In this document: piece by piece, positions 20,382-30,400 of the stretch
Layout of the letters: each line of letters opens with the position of its first letter
Numbering within the stretch: position 1 is the stretch's first letter
Assembly: GCF_016132445.1 (NCBI RefSeq)
Contig: NZ_CP046056.1
Coordinates: 2,349,501-2,413,500 of the forward strand
Direction: 5' to 3'
Origin: Venatoribacter cucullus
GTDB lineage: Bacteria; Pseudomonadota; Gammaproteobacteria; Pseudomonadales; Oceanobacteraceae
DNA: 64,000 bases
Position numbers and translations under genes: made by a program
Notes under the pieces: model-generated
What the model saw: only the letters and a program-made list of their open reading frames with translations
What the model was told of the DNA's origin: nothing
The model's database searches: none

Positions 20382-21875
20382 ATGAAAGCCTCCCTGCAGT
20401 TAAAGATGGGTCAGCAACTCACGATGACCCCGCAATTACAGCAAGCCATCCGCCTGCTGCAATTGTCGACCCTCGATCTGCAACAGGAAATTCAGGAAGC
20501 GCTTGATTCCAACCCCATGCTGGAAGTGGAAGAAAACGAACACGACGGCCTCAACGATTTATCCTTGCCGGCGACCGCCGACATCAGCACCGAAGTCAGC
20601 AGCCACGACCATGACGATGGCGCTGACACCCCGGAACTGGACGAACAATGGTCACAGGAACAGATTCCGGATGACCTGCCGGTCGACAGCCAGTGGGAAG
20701 ATACCTACCAGACCACCGCCGGCGTGGCCTCCGGCAACAGCGGCGCCATCGACGACGACTTTGACTACGACGCCCGTCACGCCAGCACCGACAGCCTGCA
20801 GGACCACCTGCTGTGGCAGCTGAACCTGACCCCGATGTCCGATACCGACCGCGATATCGCCCTGATGCTGATCGACGGCGTCGATGATGACGGCTACCTG
20901 CACACCACGGTTGAGGATGTGCTGGAAAGCATGGACCCGGAGCTGAACGTCGAAGAAGACGAAGTGATGGCCGTGCTGCACCGCCTGCAACAATTTGACC
21001 CGGCCGGGGTATTTGGCCGCGACCTGCGCGAATGCCTGCTGCTGCAACTGCACCAGATGCCGGCCGACACCCCCTGGCTGGCGGAAACCCGGCTGGTGAT
21101 CAGCGAACATATTGAGCTGCTGGGCAACCGCGACTACCCGACCCTGATGCGCAAAACCAAACTGCGCGAAGATGATCTGAAAGCCGTGCTGCGGTTAATC
21201 AAAGAGCTGAACCCCAAGCCCGGCTCCGGGATCAGTTCCGAACAGGCCGAATACGTTATTCCCGATGTGATCGTGCGTAATATCCGCGACGAATGGCGGG
21301 TGGAACTGAACCCCGACATTGCCCCCAAGCTGCGCGTCAACGCCGATTACGCCGCCCTTATCCGCCGCTCCGACAACAGCACCGATAACGCCTTTCTGCG
21401 CGACAACCTGCAGGAAGCGCGCTGGTTTATCAAAAGCCTGCAAAGCCGCAACGAAACCCTGCTGAAAGTGGCGACCAAAATTGTCGAATACCAGATCGAC
21501 TTTTTCGAGCAGGGTGAAGAAGCCATGAAACCGCTGGTACTGCACGATATTGCCGAAGCGGTGGGCATGCACGAATCAACCATTTCGCGGGTCACCACGC
21601 AAAAATACATGCACACCCCGCGCGGTATTTTCGAGCTGAAATACTTTTTCTCCAGCCACGTCAGTACCGACAGCGGTGGCGAATGTTCCTCCACCGCCAT
21701 CCGTGCCATGATCAAAAAACTGATTGCCGATGAAAATGCCCGCAAACCATTAAGTGACAGCAAACTGGCTGCCTTGCTGGCCGACAAGGGGATTCAGGTT
21801 GCACGCCGTACCGTTGCCAAGTACCGTGAAGCCATGCTTATTCCGCCGTCGAACGAACGCAAACAACTGATTTAA
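20382..21875 (+). CDS. rpoN: RNA polymerase sigma-54 factor
   Basis: A 497-residue sigma-54. The Gln/Leu-rich region I ([20 protein letters not shown]), which contacts bacterial enhancer-binding activators, is at the start. An acidic region II (about 48-130) follows, then the core-binding domain, a helix-turn-helix ([10 protein letters not shown]) and the RpoN box [10 protein letters not shown] near the end, which reads the -24 promoter element. It leads hpf-ptsN-rapZ-NPr, the conserved sigma-54 neighbourhood. Confidence 0.96.
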   Translation: MKASLQLKMGQQLTMTPQLQQAIRLLQLSTLDLQQEIQEALDSNPMLEVEENEHDGLNDLSLPATADISTEVSSHDHDDGADTPELDEQWSQEQIPDDLPVDSQWEDTYQTTAGVASGNSGAIDDDFDYDARHASTDSLQDHLLWQLNLTPMSDTDRDIALMLIDGVDDDGYLHTTVEDVLESMDPELNVEEDEVMAVLHRLQQFDPAGVFGRDLRECLLLQLHQMPADTPWLAETRLVISEHIELLGNRDYPTLMRKTKLREDDLKAVLRLIKELNPKPGSGISSEQAEYVIPDVIVRNIRDEWRVELNPDIAPKLRVNADYAALIRRSDNSTDNAFLRDNLQEARWFIKSLQSRNETLLKVATKIVEYQIDFFEQGEEAMKPLVLHDIAEAVGMHESTISRVTTQKYMHTPRGIFELKYFFSSHVSTDSGGECSSTAIRAMIKKLIADENARKPLSDSKLAALLADKGIQVARRTVAKYREAMLIPPSNERKQLI

Positions 21876-21917
21876 AACTGTTTTAACTTACCAGCATAAA
21901 AACCAAGGAGTCTGGAT

Positions 21918-22220
21918 ATGAAAATCAACCTCAGCGGCCACCACATCGAAATTACCGAAGCGCTGCAAAGCTATGTGGAAGAAAAAATGTCACGCCTGAG
22001 CCGTCATTTCGACAACATCACCAACGGCCAGGTGACCCTGACCGTAGTGAAAGAACGCATGACTGCGGAAGCCACCATCCACGTTGCCGGTGCCGACCTG
22101 CACGCCAGCGCTGAACATGACGATATGTACGCCGCCATCGACCAGATGACCGACAAACTCGACCGCCAGGTGTTAAAACACAAAGAAAAACTGGTGGACC
22201 GTCAGCACGGTCACAACTGA
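21918..22220 (+). CDS. hpf: Ribosome hibernation promoting factor, short form
   Basis: A 100-residue protein of the HPF/YfiA family (MKINLSGHHIEITEALQSYV; conserved KL..HFD segment). It binds the 30S subunit and helps to form inactive 100S ribosomes in stationary phase. It has no C-terminal dimerisation domain, so it is the short type, usual in Gammaproteobacteria. AAGGAG lies about 9 nt upstream. It is 42 bp after rpoN and 3 bp before ptsN. Confidence 0.94.
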   Translation: MKINLSGHHIEITEALQSYVEEKMSRLSRHFDNITNGQVTLTVVKERMTAEATIHVAGADLHASAEHDDMYAAIDQMTDKLDRQVLKHKEKLVDRQHGHN

Positions 22221-22223
22221 GCC

Positions 22224-22685
22224 ATGGCCATCAGCATCGGGGATATTCTGACCCCGGAACGTACGTTATTTGACGCCCCGGTTTCCAGTAAGAAAAAGTT
22301 ACTGGAATATCTGGCCGGTTTTGTCGCCGACCTGACACCGGACAGTTCCGCCGACGATATTTACGAGCGCTTACTGGGCCGTGAACGGCTGGGCAGCACC
22401 GGCATCGGGGAGGGCATTGCCATTCCCCATTGCCGCCTGCCACAGTGTCAGCATCCTTTTGGCGTACTGCTGCGCCTGAGCGAAGCCATTGACTATGACG
22501 CCGTTGACCGGCGGCCGGTCGACCTGGTGTTTGCCCTGTTCGTACCGGAAGAAGCCAACGACGAGCACCTGCAGGTGCTGGCCATGCTGGCGCGTAATTT
22601 CACCGAGCCAGACTACCGGGAAGCGTTGCGTAACGCACCGGATGCCGGCCGCCTGTACCAACGGGCACTGCACACGGAAGCCTGA
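22224..22685 (+). CDS. ptsN: Nitrogen PTS EIIA component
   Basis: A 153-residue EIIA-Ntr protein of the fructose/mannitol IIA fold. The phospho-accepting histidine is in GIAIPHCRLP (about residue 70). It takes phosphate from NPr and regulates potassium transport and nitrogen or stress responses by protein contact. It lies with rpoN, rapZ and the NPr gene; the EI-Ntr gene (ptsP) is not in this window. Confidence 0.94.
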   Translation: MAISIGDILTPERTLFDAPVSSKKKLLEYLAGFVADLTPDSSADDIYERLLGRERLGSTGIGEGIAIPHCRLPQCQHPFGVLLRLSEAIDYDAVDRRPVDLVFALFVPEEANDEHLQVLAMLARNFTEPDYREALRNAPDAGRLYQRALHTEA

Positions 22686-22703
22686 GCAGGCATAAGGAGC
22701 AAT

Positions 22704-23564
22704 ATGCGTCTGGTCATTATCAGCGGCCGTTCCGGCTCAGGAAAATCCAGCGCCCTGCACGTGTTGGAAGACCTCGGTTTCTATTGCATTGACAACCTGC
22801 CGGTGGCCTTGCTGCCGGCACTGGTGCATCAGACGGAAGGGGAAGAAAAACTGTCACGGGTGGCGGTAAGCATTGATGCCCGCAACCTGCCCCATGCTTT
22901 CGACCGCATCGACGATGTCCTGCACGAATTGCCCAGTGAGGAATACCAGCTCGATGTGGTGTATCTGGATGCCAGCGAAGAAGTGCTGCTGCAGCGCTTC
23001 AGCGCCACCCGGCGCAAACACCCGCTCACCGGCCCGGACGTATCTCTGGCCGAAGCCATCCGGCAGGAAAAACAGCTGCTGCACCCGATTGCCGACCTGG
23101 CCGACCTGACACTGGATACCACCAGCATGTCGGTACACGAGCTGCGCAGCCAGATTAAACTGCGGGTCGCGGGAAAATCCGGCAGCGACATTGCCATTCT
23201 GTTTGAGTCTTTTGGTTTCAAACACGGCGTCCCGATTGATGCCGATTATGTATTCGATGTGCGCAACCTGCCCAACCCCTACTGGGACCCGGCGTTACGC
23301 CGCTTCACCGGCCGCGACCAGGAAATCATCGGTTTTCTGCAGAATGAACCCCAGGTGCTGGCCATGGAAAGTGACATCACCTCGTTTATTACCCGCTGGC
23401 TGCCCAGTTTTATTGAAGCCAACCGCAGTTACCTGACCATCGCCATCGGCTGCACCGGCGGCCAGCATCGCTCGGTCTATCTGGCCGAGCAGCTGGGCGC
23501 GCTGTTCAGCCAGCAATATCCACAGGTGCAGGTTCGCCACCGTGAACTGAACGGCGTGCACTGA
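22704..23564 (+). CDS. rapZ: RNase adapter protein RapZ
   Basis: A 286-residue P-loop protein. Walker A GRSGSGKS is at 8-15, and a Walker B-like DVVYLDAS occurs near 92. The C-terminal half, with IGCTGGQHRSVYL, is the ligand- and RNA-binding part. In E. coli RapZ directs the GlmZ small RNA to RNase E and thereby sets amino-sugar synthesis. GGAG precedes the ATG. Confidence 0.94.
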   Translation: MRLVIISGRSGSGKSSALHVLEDLGFYCIDNLPVALLPALVHQTEGEEKLSRVAVSIDARNLPHAFDRIDDVLHELPSEEYQLDVVYLDASEEVLLQRFSATRRKHPLTGPDVSLAEAIRQEKQLLHPIADLADLTLDTTSMSVHELRSQIKLRVAGKSGSDIAILFESFGFKHGVPIDADYVFDVRNLPNPYWDPALRRFTGRDQEIIGFLQNEPQVLAMESDITSFITRWLPSFIEANRSYLTIAIGCTGGQHRSVYLAEQLGALFSQQYPQVQVRHRELNGVH

Positions 23565-23571
23565 GGAAGCC

Positions 23572-23844
23572 ATGATGATTCGCACGGAACTGCTCATTAT
23601 CAACAAGCGTGGCCTGCACGCCCGTGCCGCCGCCAAACTGGCCGGCACCGCCAGCCAGTTTGCCAGCAGCATCCGTTTAGGCAGCAGCAGCCAGATGGCC
23701 GATGGCAAAAACATCATGTCGGTGATGATGCTGGCGGCCAGTCAGGGCACCACCTTGCAGGTGGAAATCAGCGGTGATGACGCCGATGCAGCCCTCGCCG
23801 CCCTGACCGATCTGTTTGCCCGCCGTTTCGACGAAGACGAATAA
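23572..23844 (+). CDS. ptsO: Phosphocarrier protein NPr
   Basis: A 90-residue HPr-family protein. The active histidine is His16 in NKRGLHARAAAKL, and the later SQGTTLQVEISGDDA segment is the conserved second half. It passes phosphate from EI-Ntr to PtsN. It begins 7 bp after rapZ and closes the rpoN gene run. Confidence 0.94.
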   Translation: MMIRTELLIINKRGLHARAAAKLAGTASQFASSIRLGSSSQMADGKNIMSVMMLAASQGTTLQVEISGDDADAALAALTDLFARRFDEDE

Positions 23845-23994
23845 CCCTCTGATGAACGCCAGTAGGGCGACAAAGTTGGCCTGATGCCATAAAAAACAAC
23901 CCACTGAACCAGATTCTTCAGGTTCTTTCGTGGTGCCGGACGGCCGTTACCGCTAAAATCCGAACCACTGCCCCTTAATTTCCGGACCTGAGCA

Positions 23995-25350
23995 ATGGCG
24001 CAACACAGCGAAAAAGCCAAAGCAAAACTGCACAGTCTGAACGCCGCCCTCGAAAGCGGCGCGCTGACTCAGGTCAAACGCATCCTGAATTCCGGTCTGG
24101 CCCCGGTTGACGTTGCTCACCTGATCGAATCATCGCCCCCGAAAGCCCGTAAATTGCTGTGGGAGCTGGTCGACAAAGATCTCGAAGGTGAGGTAATCCA
24201 GCACCTGAGCGAAGAGCTGCAAAGCCACTTCCTCAGTGATATGAGCGCCGAAGAGGTTGCCGACCTCACCGCCGACATGGACACCGACGACGTCGCCGAC
24301 ATGCTGCAACAGCTGCCGGAGCGCGTGACCCAGGAAATTCTGGAGTCCATGGATGATCAGGACCGCGCGCGTCTGGAAGCCATTATGGGCTATCCGGAAG
24401 ACAGCGCCGGCGGTCTGATGAACACCGACACCATTACGGTGCGCCCGGATATCACCCTGGATGTTGTTTTACGTTATCTGCGCCGGCACAAAACCCTGCC
24501 GCCGATGACCGACAACCTGGCCGTGGTTAACCGCCAGAATGAATTCATTGGCATTCTGCCGGTCAGCAAACTGCTGGTCAGCGATCCGCAGCAAACCGTG
24601 CGCGAAGTGATGACCACGGACTCCCGGGTTATTCAGGCCACCCAGCACGAAAGTGAGGTTGCCAAGGTCTTTGAACGTCACGATCTGGTGTCCGCCCCGG
24701 TGATTGATGCCAGCGGCAAGCTGGTCGGCCGTATCACCATCGATGACGTGGTCGACGTTATCCGTGATGAAGGCGACCATTCCCTGCTCAGCATGGCCGG
24801 TCTGGATGACGAAGAAGATACCTTCGCGCCAGCGCTGAAATCCAGCCGCCGCCGGCTGGTCTGGCTGTTTATCAACCTGCTGACGGCCTTTACCGCCGCC
24901 ACCGTGATTGGCCTGTTCAAAGATACGATTGAACAGATTGTGGCGCTGGCCGTACTGATGCCCATTGTTGCCAGTATGGGCGGTATTGCCGGCAGCCAGG
25001 TACTGACGCTGGTTATCCGTGGTCAGGCGCTCGGCCATATCAGCAACGCCAATATCAACTGGCTGCTGCGCCGGGAAGTATTGATTGCCGGCATCAACGG
25101 CACCTTACTGGCACTGGTCATCTCACTGATCACCTTTTTATGGTTTGGTGACCCCTATATTTCACTGGTGATTGCCCTGGCCATTGTGATCAACATTACC
25201 TTTGCTATGCTGGCCGGCGCTGTGCTGCCGATTCTGATGAAAGCCAAGGGCATTGACCCGGCCCTGGCAGGCAGCGTGGCGCTGACCACCATCAGTGATG
25301 TTGTCGGCTTTATGTCCTTCCTGGGATTAGCCACCCTTATTGTCCTCTGA
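23995..25350 (+). CDS. mgtE: Magnesium transporter MgtE
   Basis: A 451-residue Mg2+ channel/transporter. The MgtE N-terminal helical domain (about 25-130) is followed by two CBS domains (about 135-255) and five membrane helices (about 285-450) with GGIAGSQVLTLVIRG and SVALTTISDVVGF. Cytosolic Mg2+ bound by the N and CBS domains closes the pore in the studied homologue. No obvious Mg2+ riboswitch was seen in the 150-bp leader. Confidence 0.94.
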   Translation: MAQHSEKAKAKLHSLNAALESGALTQVKRILNSGLAPVDVAHLIESSPPKARKLLWELVDKDLEGEVIQHLSEELQSHFLSDMSAEEVADLTADMDTDDVADMLQQLPERVTQEILESMDDQDRARLEAIMGYPEDSAGGLMNTDTITVRPDITLDVVLRYLRRHKTLPPMTDNLAVVNRQNEFIGILPVSKLLVSDPQQTVREVMTTDSRVIQATQHESEVAKVFERHDLVSAPVIDASGKLVGRITIDDVVDVIRDEGDHSLLSMAGLDDEEDTFAPALKSSRRRLVWLFINLLTAFTAATVIGLFKDTIEQIVALAVLMPIVASMGGIAGSQVLTLVIRGQALGHISNANINWLLRREVLIAGINGTLLALVISLITFLWFGDPYISLVIALAIVINITFAMLAGAVLPILMKAKGIDPALAGSVALTTISDVVGFMSFLGLATLIVL

Positions 25351-25364
25351 CTGAATTCAACCTT

Positions 25365-25877
25365 ATGAAACATACCGACTACCAGGATGATGATGAAGAT
25401 TTCATCAGCAAATCCGAACTGAAACGTGAAGCGCACCGCCATCAGCAGCTGGGCAAAAAACTGGCTGACCTGAATCCGAAGAAATGGCGCGACCTGCCGA
25501 TCAGCGAAAACCTCTACAACGCCCTGGTGGAAAATAACCGCCTGAGCCAGAACGAAGCCAAACGCCGGCACCTGCAATTCATTGGCAAAATCATGCGCGA
25601 TGAAGACGTGGACGCCATTCTGGCCGGACTGGAACTGCTGGATCCGTCCAGCGAAGCCTACGGTCGCCGCATCAAGCAACAAGAGATGTGGCGCAACCGG
25701 CTGGTCAGTGATGACGCTGGCCTGAATGCCTTTATTGAAGAGTTTCCGGCGGTTGACCGCCAGCAGCTGCGCAATCTGGTGCGCAATGCGCAGAAAGAAA
25801 TGAATTCAGAGCCGCCCAAGCCCGGCACCAACTATAAGAAACTGTTTCAGTTTATTCGTGAGCAGATGGAAGGCTGA
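25365..25877 (+). CDS. darP: Ribosome-associated protein YjgA/DarP
   Basis: A 170-residue acidic/basic helical protein of the YjgA (DUF615) family, which has been linked to late assembly of the 50S subunit. EDFISKSELKREAHRHQQLG and the WR..L/LRNLVRNA pattern match the family. It lies 14 bp after mgtE. A small GAAGGC-TGAC-GCCTTC hairpin spans its stop codon, just before composite element B. Confidence 0.9.
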   Translation: MKHTDYQDDDEDFISKSELKREAHRHQQLGKKLADLNPKKWRDLPISENLYNALVENNRLSQNEAKRRHLQFIGKIMRDEDVDAILAGLELLDPSSEAYGRRIKQQEMWRNRLVSDDAGLNAFIEEFPAVDRQQLRNLVRNAQKEMNSEPPKPGTNYKKLFQFIREQMEG

Positions 25878-25896
25878 CGCCTTCTGCCTTCATGGT

Positions 25897-25961
25897 GGTT
25901 GCCAGCCCTGCCGGGCTGGTTTAGCCGCCACTGCGTGGCAGCTTATGCGGGGCTCCGCCCC
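25897..25961 (+). repeat. Left terminal inverted repeat of element B
   Basis: 65 bp holding three short hairpins in order: GCCAGCCC-tgcc-GGGCTGG, GCCACTGCGTGGC and GGGGCTCCGCCCC. The reverse complement of 26548-26628 shows the same order. Confidence 0.7.
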
Positions 25962-26405
25962 TGGCCGTCACTGCGTGACGGCTTTTTGCGGCCTTCGGCC
26001 GCTGGTATTGCAAGGGGAGGTATCCCCTTGCCAACCCCTCTGGCCCGCGTTCCAGCTGGTTCCTCGTTTACCAAAGCCAATGACGCATACGCGGCCAAGG
26101 GGGAGACTTCAGGCATCCTGCCTTTCGCCCTGCGGGCCAGCCTTCGGCTGTTCAATTTTGTTCCAACAAAATTGTCCATGCCCCTACCCGCTCGTTTGGA
26201 GTCATCCAAACGATGCTATTGGCTTTGCCAAACTTCGGGCTGGAACGAATGGGCCGGGAAAAACCGTAGAAATTTGAGAGAATTTTGGCGGCCTGCGGCC
26301 GGATATTTTTTGTTTTGAGCGAAGCGCACAAAAACATTGACGGCGTAGCCGCTACGGTTTGAATCGCGCCTATAGCACGCCGAAATGAACCGTCGTTGAC
26401 AGGCC

Positions 26406-26458
26406 CGCCCGGATGGACCGGGCGAGGATCGTGGCGCACGACGCGCCTTACGATCCGT
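26406..26458 (-). repeat. Double-hairpin module, copy 3
   Basis: Nearly identical, in reverse complement, to 2846-2898 of element A: hairpin GCCCGG-ATGGA-CCGGGC, then the long GGATCGT..ACGATCC hairpin. It is the best conserved part of the two elements. Confidence 0.8.
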
Positions 26459-26547
26459 GGCCGTCGGCAATGACGGTGAATGAGGAAATACGTGCTATAC
26501 AGCGCAAAGCTGGAGCGCGAGGATAAGTTCCTCGCAATCGGGGCGCG

Positions 26548-26628
26548 GGGGCGGAGCCCCGCATCAGCTGCCACGCAGTGGCAGCTAAATCAGCCCAACG
26601 GGCTGACCAGCCTGCAGGGCTGGCAACC
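26548..26628 (-). repeat. Right terminal inverted repeat of element B
   Basis: 81 bp, the inverted counterpart of 25897-25961 with one added GCCCAACGGGC hairpin. Confidence 0.7.
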
Positions 26629-26636
26629 AGGCGCCG

Positions 26637-27434
26637 TCAGCAGCGCTTATGCTGCTCCAGCGGCATACGCCGGCGCACATCAACCAACAACTCCGCATTC
26701 AACTCAGCCACCACCACGCCCGGCTCATCGGCCAGTTCAGACAGCACCTGGCCCCAGGGGTCAATAATCTGCGAATGGCCCCAGGTACGGCGCTGGTCGT
26801 CGTGCCAGCCGCATTGGTTAGCGGCCAGTACGTAGCATTGAGTTTCTATGGCCCGCGCCCGCAGCAGCACCTGCCAGTGCGCTTCGCCGGTGGTGTAGGT
26901 AAAGGCTGCCGGGATACTGATGATCTCAGCGCCCTGCTCGCGCAGGCGCTGAAACAGGCCGGGAAAACGCAGATCGTAGCAGATCGCCAGCCCGAGTTTC
27001 CCCACCGGGGTGTCGACCACCACCAGCTCCTCACCGGGGGCAAAGCGTTCGGATTCGCGGTAGCGGTTGTGGGCGTCGCCGACATCGGCATCAAACAGGT
27101 GGATTTTGTCGTAGCGGGCCACCAATTCGCCCTGATCATTAAACACCAGCGACGCCGAACGCACGCGCGGGTCGCCGTCCGGGCTGGTCATGGGCACGGC
27201 ACCGGCCACCAGCCACAGCTTGTATTGGCGGGCCCAGCCGGCCACTATCTGCACATACTGCGGATCCGCGGCTATAGCGGGGTAGCGCTGGCCGTCCAGA
27301 CTTAAAAACATCTCCGGCAGCAACACCAGCTGAGCACCCTGTTGCGCCGCCTGCTGCACCCCTTGCTCCGCCCGTTGCAGGTTGTGCAGCGGGTCGGCGC
27401 CACTGTTCATCTGTATGGCCGCAAGCTGTGGCAT
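26637..27434 (-). CDS. Carbon-nitrogen hydrolase (Nit1-like, nitrilase superfamily)
   Basis: A 265-residue single-domain amidase of the nitrilase superfamily. The catalytic triad is Glu41 (LLPEMFLS), Lys110 (YDKIHLFD) and Cys152 (AICYDLRFP). The Nit1/NitFhit-like branch includes enzymes that remove deaminated glutathione, a likely role here (inference). Its ATG shares one base with the yhdP stop (TGATG), and the same pair occurs in Pseudomonas. The stop codon abuts composite element B. Confidence 0.9.
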   Translation of the reverse strand: MPQLAAIQMNSGADPLHNLQRAEQGVQQAAQQGAQLVLLPEMFLSLDGQRYPAIAADPQYVQIVAGWARQYKLWLVAGAVPMTSPDGDPRVRSASLVFNDQGELVARYDKIHLFDADVGDAHNRYRESERFAPGEELVVVDTPVGKLGLAICYDLRFPGLFQRLREQGAEIISIPAAFTYTTGEAHWQVLLRARAIETQCYVLAANQCGWHDDQRRTWGHSQIIDPWGQVLSELADEPGVVVAELNAELLVDVRRRMPLEQHKRC

Positions 27435-30400
27435 CAGTCGTCCTCCAGGCCGAAAATACTGAGTATCCGTTGTTTCAGGCTGCGGCTTTCACTGCCATCG
27501 ACCTGATTATCAAAGGCCCGCTTCAGGCGCATATCCGGTTCACTCCAGGTACCGCCGATGTCGTAGCTGGTGCTGGTAAAGCGGGATAATTCATCGCCGA
27601 TTAACTTTTCCGTCACATAGATCGAGGCTGCCACCGGCGGCGCGAAACCGGCCAGAATCGCCACCATCGGCAGGCTGCTGGTCACCGGCAGGGTGACGGC
27701 CAGCTTCATATTCAGAGTTTCATCCATCAGATTGGTACTGCCCGAGGTCTGGAACCGGCCGCTGGGGCCATCCACCAGCAAGGGTTCGGTAAAGGTCAGC
27801 ACGCCCTGTTCCAGCCGGGCACTGCCGCGCAGGGTGTCAAAGGCCACACCGCTTTGGTACAGGTCAGAAAAATCCAGCTTCAGGCGCCGGCTCATGGAGT
27901 TGACGTTCAGCACGCCAAATGCCCGCAATGCACCGGCGCCATCCGATACCAGGGAACCATCGCGGATACGCAGAGCAACGTTGCCGGCCATGGTCGCCAC
28001 GTTGTAAGCCAGCGGCGAGCCAGCCCAGCGAAACTCACCACTGCCTTCCAGTTCGCTCCCTTCCACCACCGGCACCTGTCGGAAACCGCGCTGGATGGCA
28101 CCAACGTTTTTACTGCCGAAGCTCAGCCCGCTTAACACGGTGCTGTGGCGGCCATCCTGATATTGCCACTCCAGCTGTCCCTGCAGCCGCAAACCATGAA
28201 TATCACTGTCGTGAATCTGTACCTGTAAACCCTGCCCGGCCGGGCGGCTGCTGAAGTCCCAGCGCCCCATCTGGCGGTCGCCGGCAAAGACTTCCGCCAC
28301 CGTCAGATCAAGGGCCGGTAAGTCCTGTGGATCAACCTCCTGCAACGGATCAGCAGCCGTTATGGCCACGGGTGTATCAGCAGACACTCCGGAGGCAGCC
28401 TCGGCGGTCGCGGCAGGCGGTTCGGCATCACTGTGAGGGAAATGCAGATAATCAAGTTCGGCTCGCAGTGGCCCGGTGCCATGCGGAATCTGTACCAGCC
28501 CCCGCAACAACTGACTGTCGACGTTGAAATCCCAGCGTTGCGGCTGTTGCTGCCCCAGCACGCCGGTGACGCCCATCGGCATCCCCCAGGCCAGCACCTG
28601 CCCCAGAGTTACATCAATACGCTGCAATGGATTACTGCTGCCAGCCGCATCACTGTGAGCGCCAGCCACCGCCTGTTGCTGCTGATAATGGCTGATCCGT
28701 TGCCAGGCGTCCCACCAGTCTTCCGCGATCAGTTCCGTCGCCAGCTGGCCGCTGAGCAGTACTCCGGGCTCCGCCGGCAAGCTGGCCGGCAGCCCTCCCA
28801 GATGGATCTGGCCGCGCTGCAGTTCGGAACCTTCCAGCAGCAGGTCGGCATCGACCAGCTCGTTGTAACGGAACTGCATCCGCAGCCCGTCACCGGGTTG
28901 CAGAACCACCTGCAGCGGAGCCACTGCGTCCACGTCTTTGCCAACCGGGTAAGGCAGATCAATGCGGGTGCCGGTCAGATCGGATTGCAACCGGAAGCGC
29001 AGGCCCTCTGCCGTCAGCTGCATACCGGCCTGATAGTTCAGTTGACCACTTAACGGTTCCAGCAGGAATAAGGGCAGCCACTCACGGAATGCCTGCCACT
29101 GGCCATCCCCCTCGCCCTCCAGATAAATATTCAGCGCCCCCGCTGCGGCGACCTCGGAGCGGATAGCGGCCCGGAACGTGCCGCCGAAGATCCGGCCACT
29201 GAGCGCCCGGGCACTGAGGCCGGTTTTGCTGGTGTAGCGTAACGCACCGTCCAGCGCGGTCATGGTCAGATCCAGCTCGCCCAGATGCAGGCGGTTTTCA
29301 CGGACGCTGGCATCAATGCTGATATCCGGCCCGCCACTGCCGGCTCCCAGCTGCTGACGCAGCAGAATACCGGCCTGCAACGGGCCGCTGGCCTGCCACT
29401 GATCAAAGGCGTGATTAACCACCTGCTGCAACGGGGTGTGAGTGAAGTACTGCAAGGCCTCGCCGCTGTCACCCTGTAAGCGGGCACTGACTTCCAGCTC
29501 ACTGCCGCCGGCCCGGCCCGGCCGCAAGCGCACCCGGCCACTGTTGCTGAGCAGCTGCCCGCCCAGGGTACGGCCCTGATCGAGCCAGACATCCAGCGCC
29601 GGGGCATCCAGCAACAGCCGGCCCTGTAGCTGTTCGGCCGGCGGCCAGTCAGGCAGATAACTCAGCTGCGCCTGCATAAATTCCAGATACAGCTGGGTAC
29701 TGGTGCTGTTGCGCGGGTGTTCTGAACCCAGCACCGTCTGCAGGGCAAATGCCGCCTGCCGCGCATTACCCTGCTGCAGGGACTGATCGAGCCAGTTGCG
29801 GACTTCCGCATCCACCAGATCGGGAATCAGTTGTTCGCGCAAATCCAGCGGCGCCTGCGGCAGGCCCAGCAACAACCCCAGACCGGCTTCGCGCGGGCTG
29901 TCACGGCCGGGCAACTGAATCTGTAATTCGGCCGTTACCGGGTAACTGCTGATACCGGGCTGATCAGCCGGTCTGTGTTGCAGGTCAGCCCGCAACCCCT
30001 GCACCTGCAGGGTTGAAAGCCCCGGCTGCAGGAACCAGCGGAATACGCCCTGCACATTTTCCAGCGCCCAGGGCTGTGGATACAGATCGGCGAGGTGGAT
30101 CAGCATCTCATCCCCGCTCACCCGCAAGGCTCCGGCCGCAGGGTGAATATGCAGGCTGCCGCTTAACCCGGTAAAGGCGGGGATTCCCCGGTACGCCGAA
30201 CTGCTGACTTCATCCAGCTGAGCGCGGACATCCAGCCTGGCGGCGGCGTTGGCACTGGCGGGTAAAAAAGAAAAGCGGATATCACTGGCCCGGCCTTCCG
30301 GCTGGGTGCCGGCGATATAGGGGGCAATTTCGTCAGGCAAAAACTGGTGTTGCAGCAACAACCGCTGCAAACCGTCCACATCAGCGGCGGGAATACCGAT

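Larger units (their letters stand above)
25897..26628. repeat. Composite multi-hairpin intergenic element, copy B
   Basis: This fills the gap between the convergent yjgA/darP and nitrilase-family genes, starting 19 bp after one stop and ending 8 bp before the other. Its ends are long imperfect inverted repeats: left 25897-25961 and right 26548-26628, both running GGTTGCCAGCCC.. through GTGGCAGC to GGGGCTCCGCCCC; the right arm has one extra GCCC..GGGC hairpin. Its reverse complement is homologous to copy A at 2678-3344, apart from an unrelated middle (about 26042-26225). No transposase is present. It looks like a non-autonomous element or structured repeat, perhaps acting as a two-way terminator. 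Confidence 0.8.

Noticed and set aside
23845-23994. Magnesium riboswitch or terminator before mgtE
   Set aside because: Only a weak GAACC..GGTTC hairpin was found, without an M-box-like pattern or a good U-tract.
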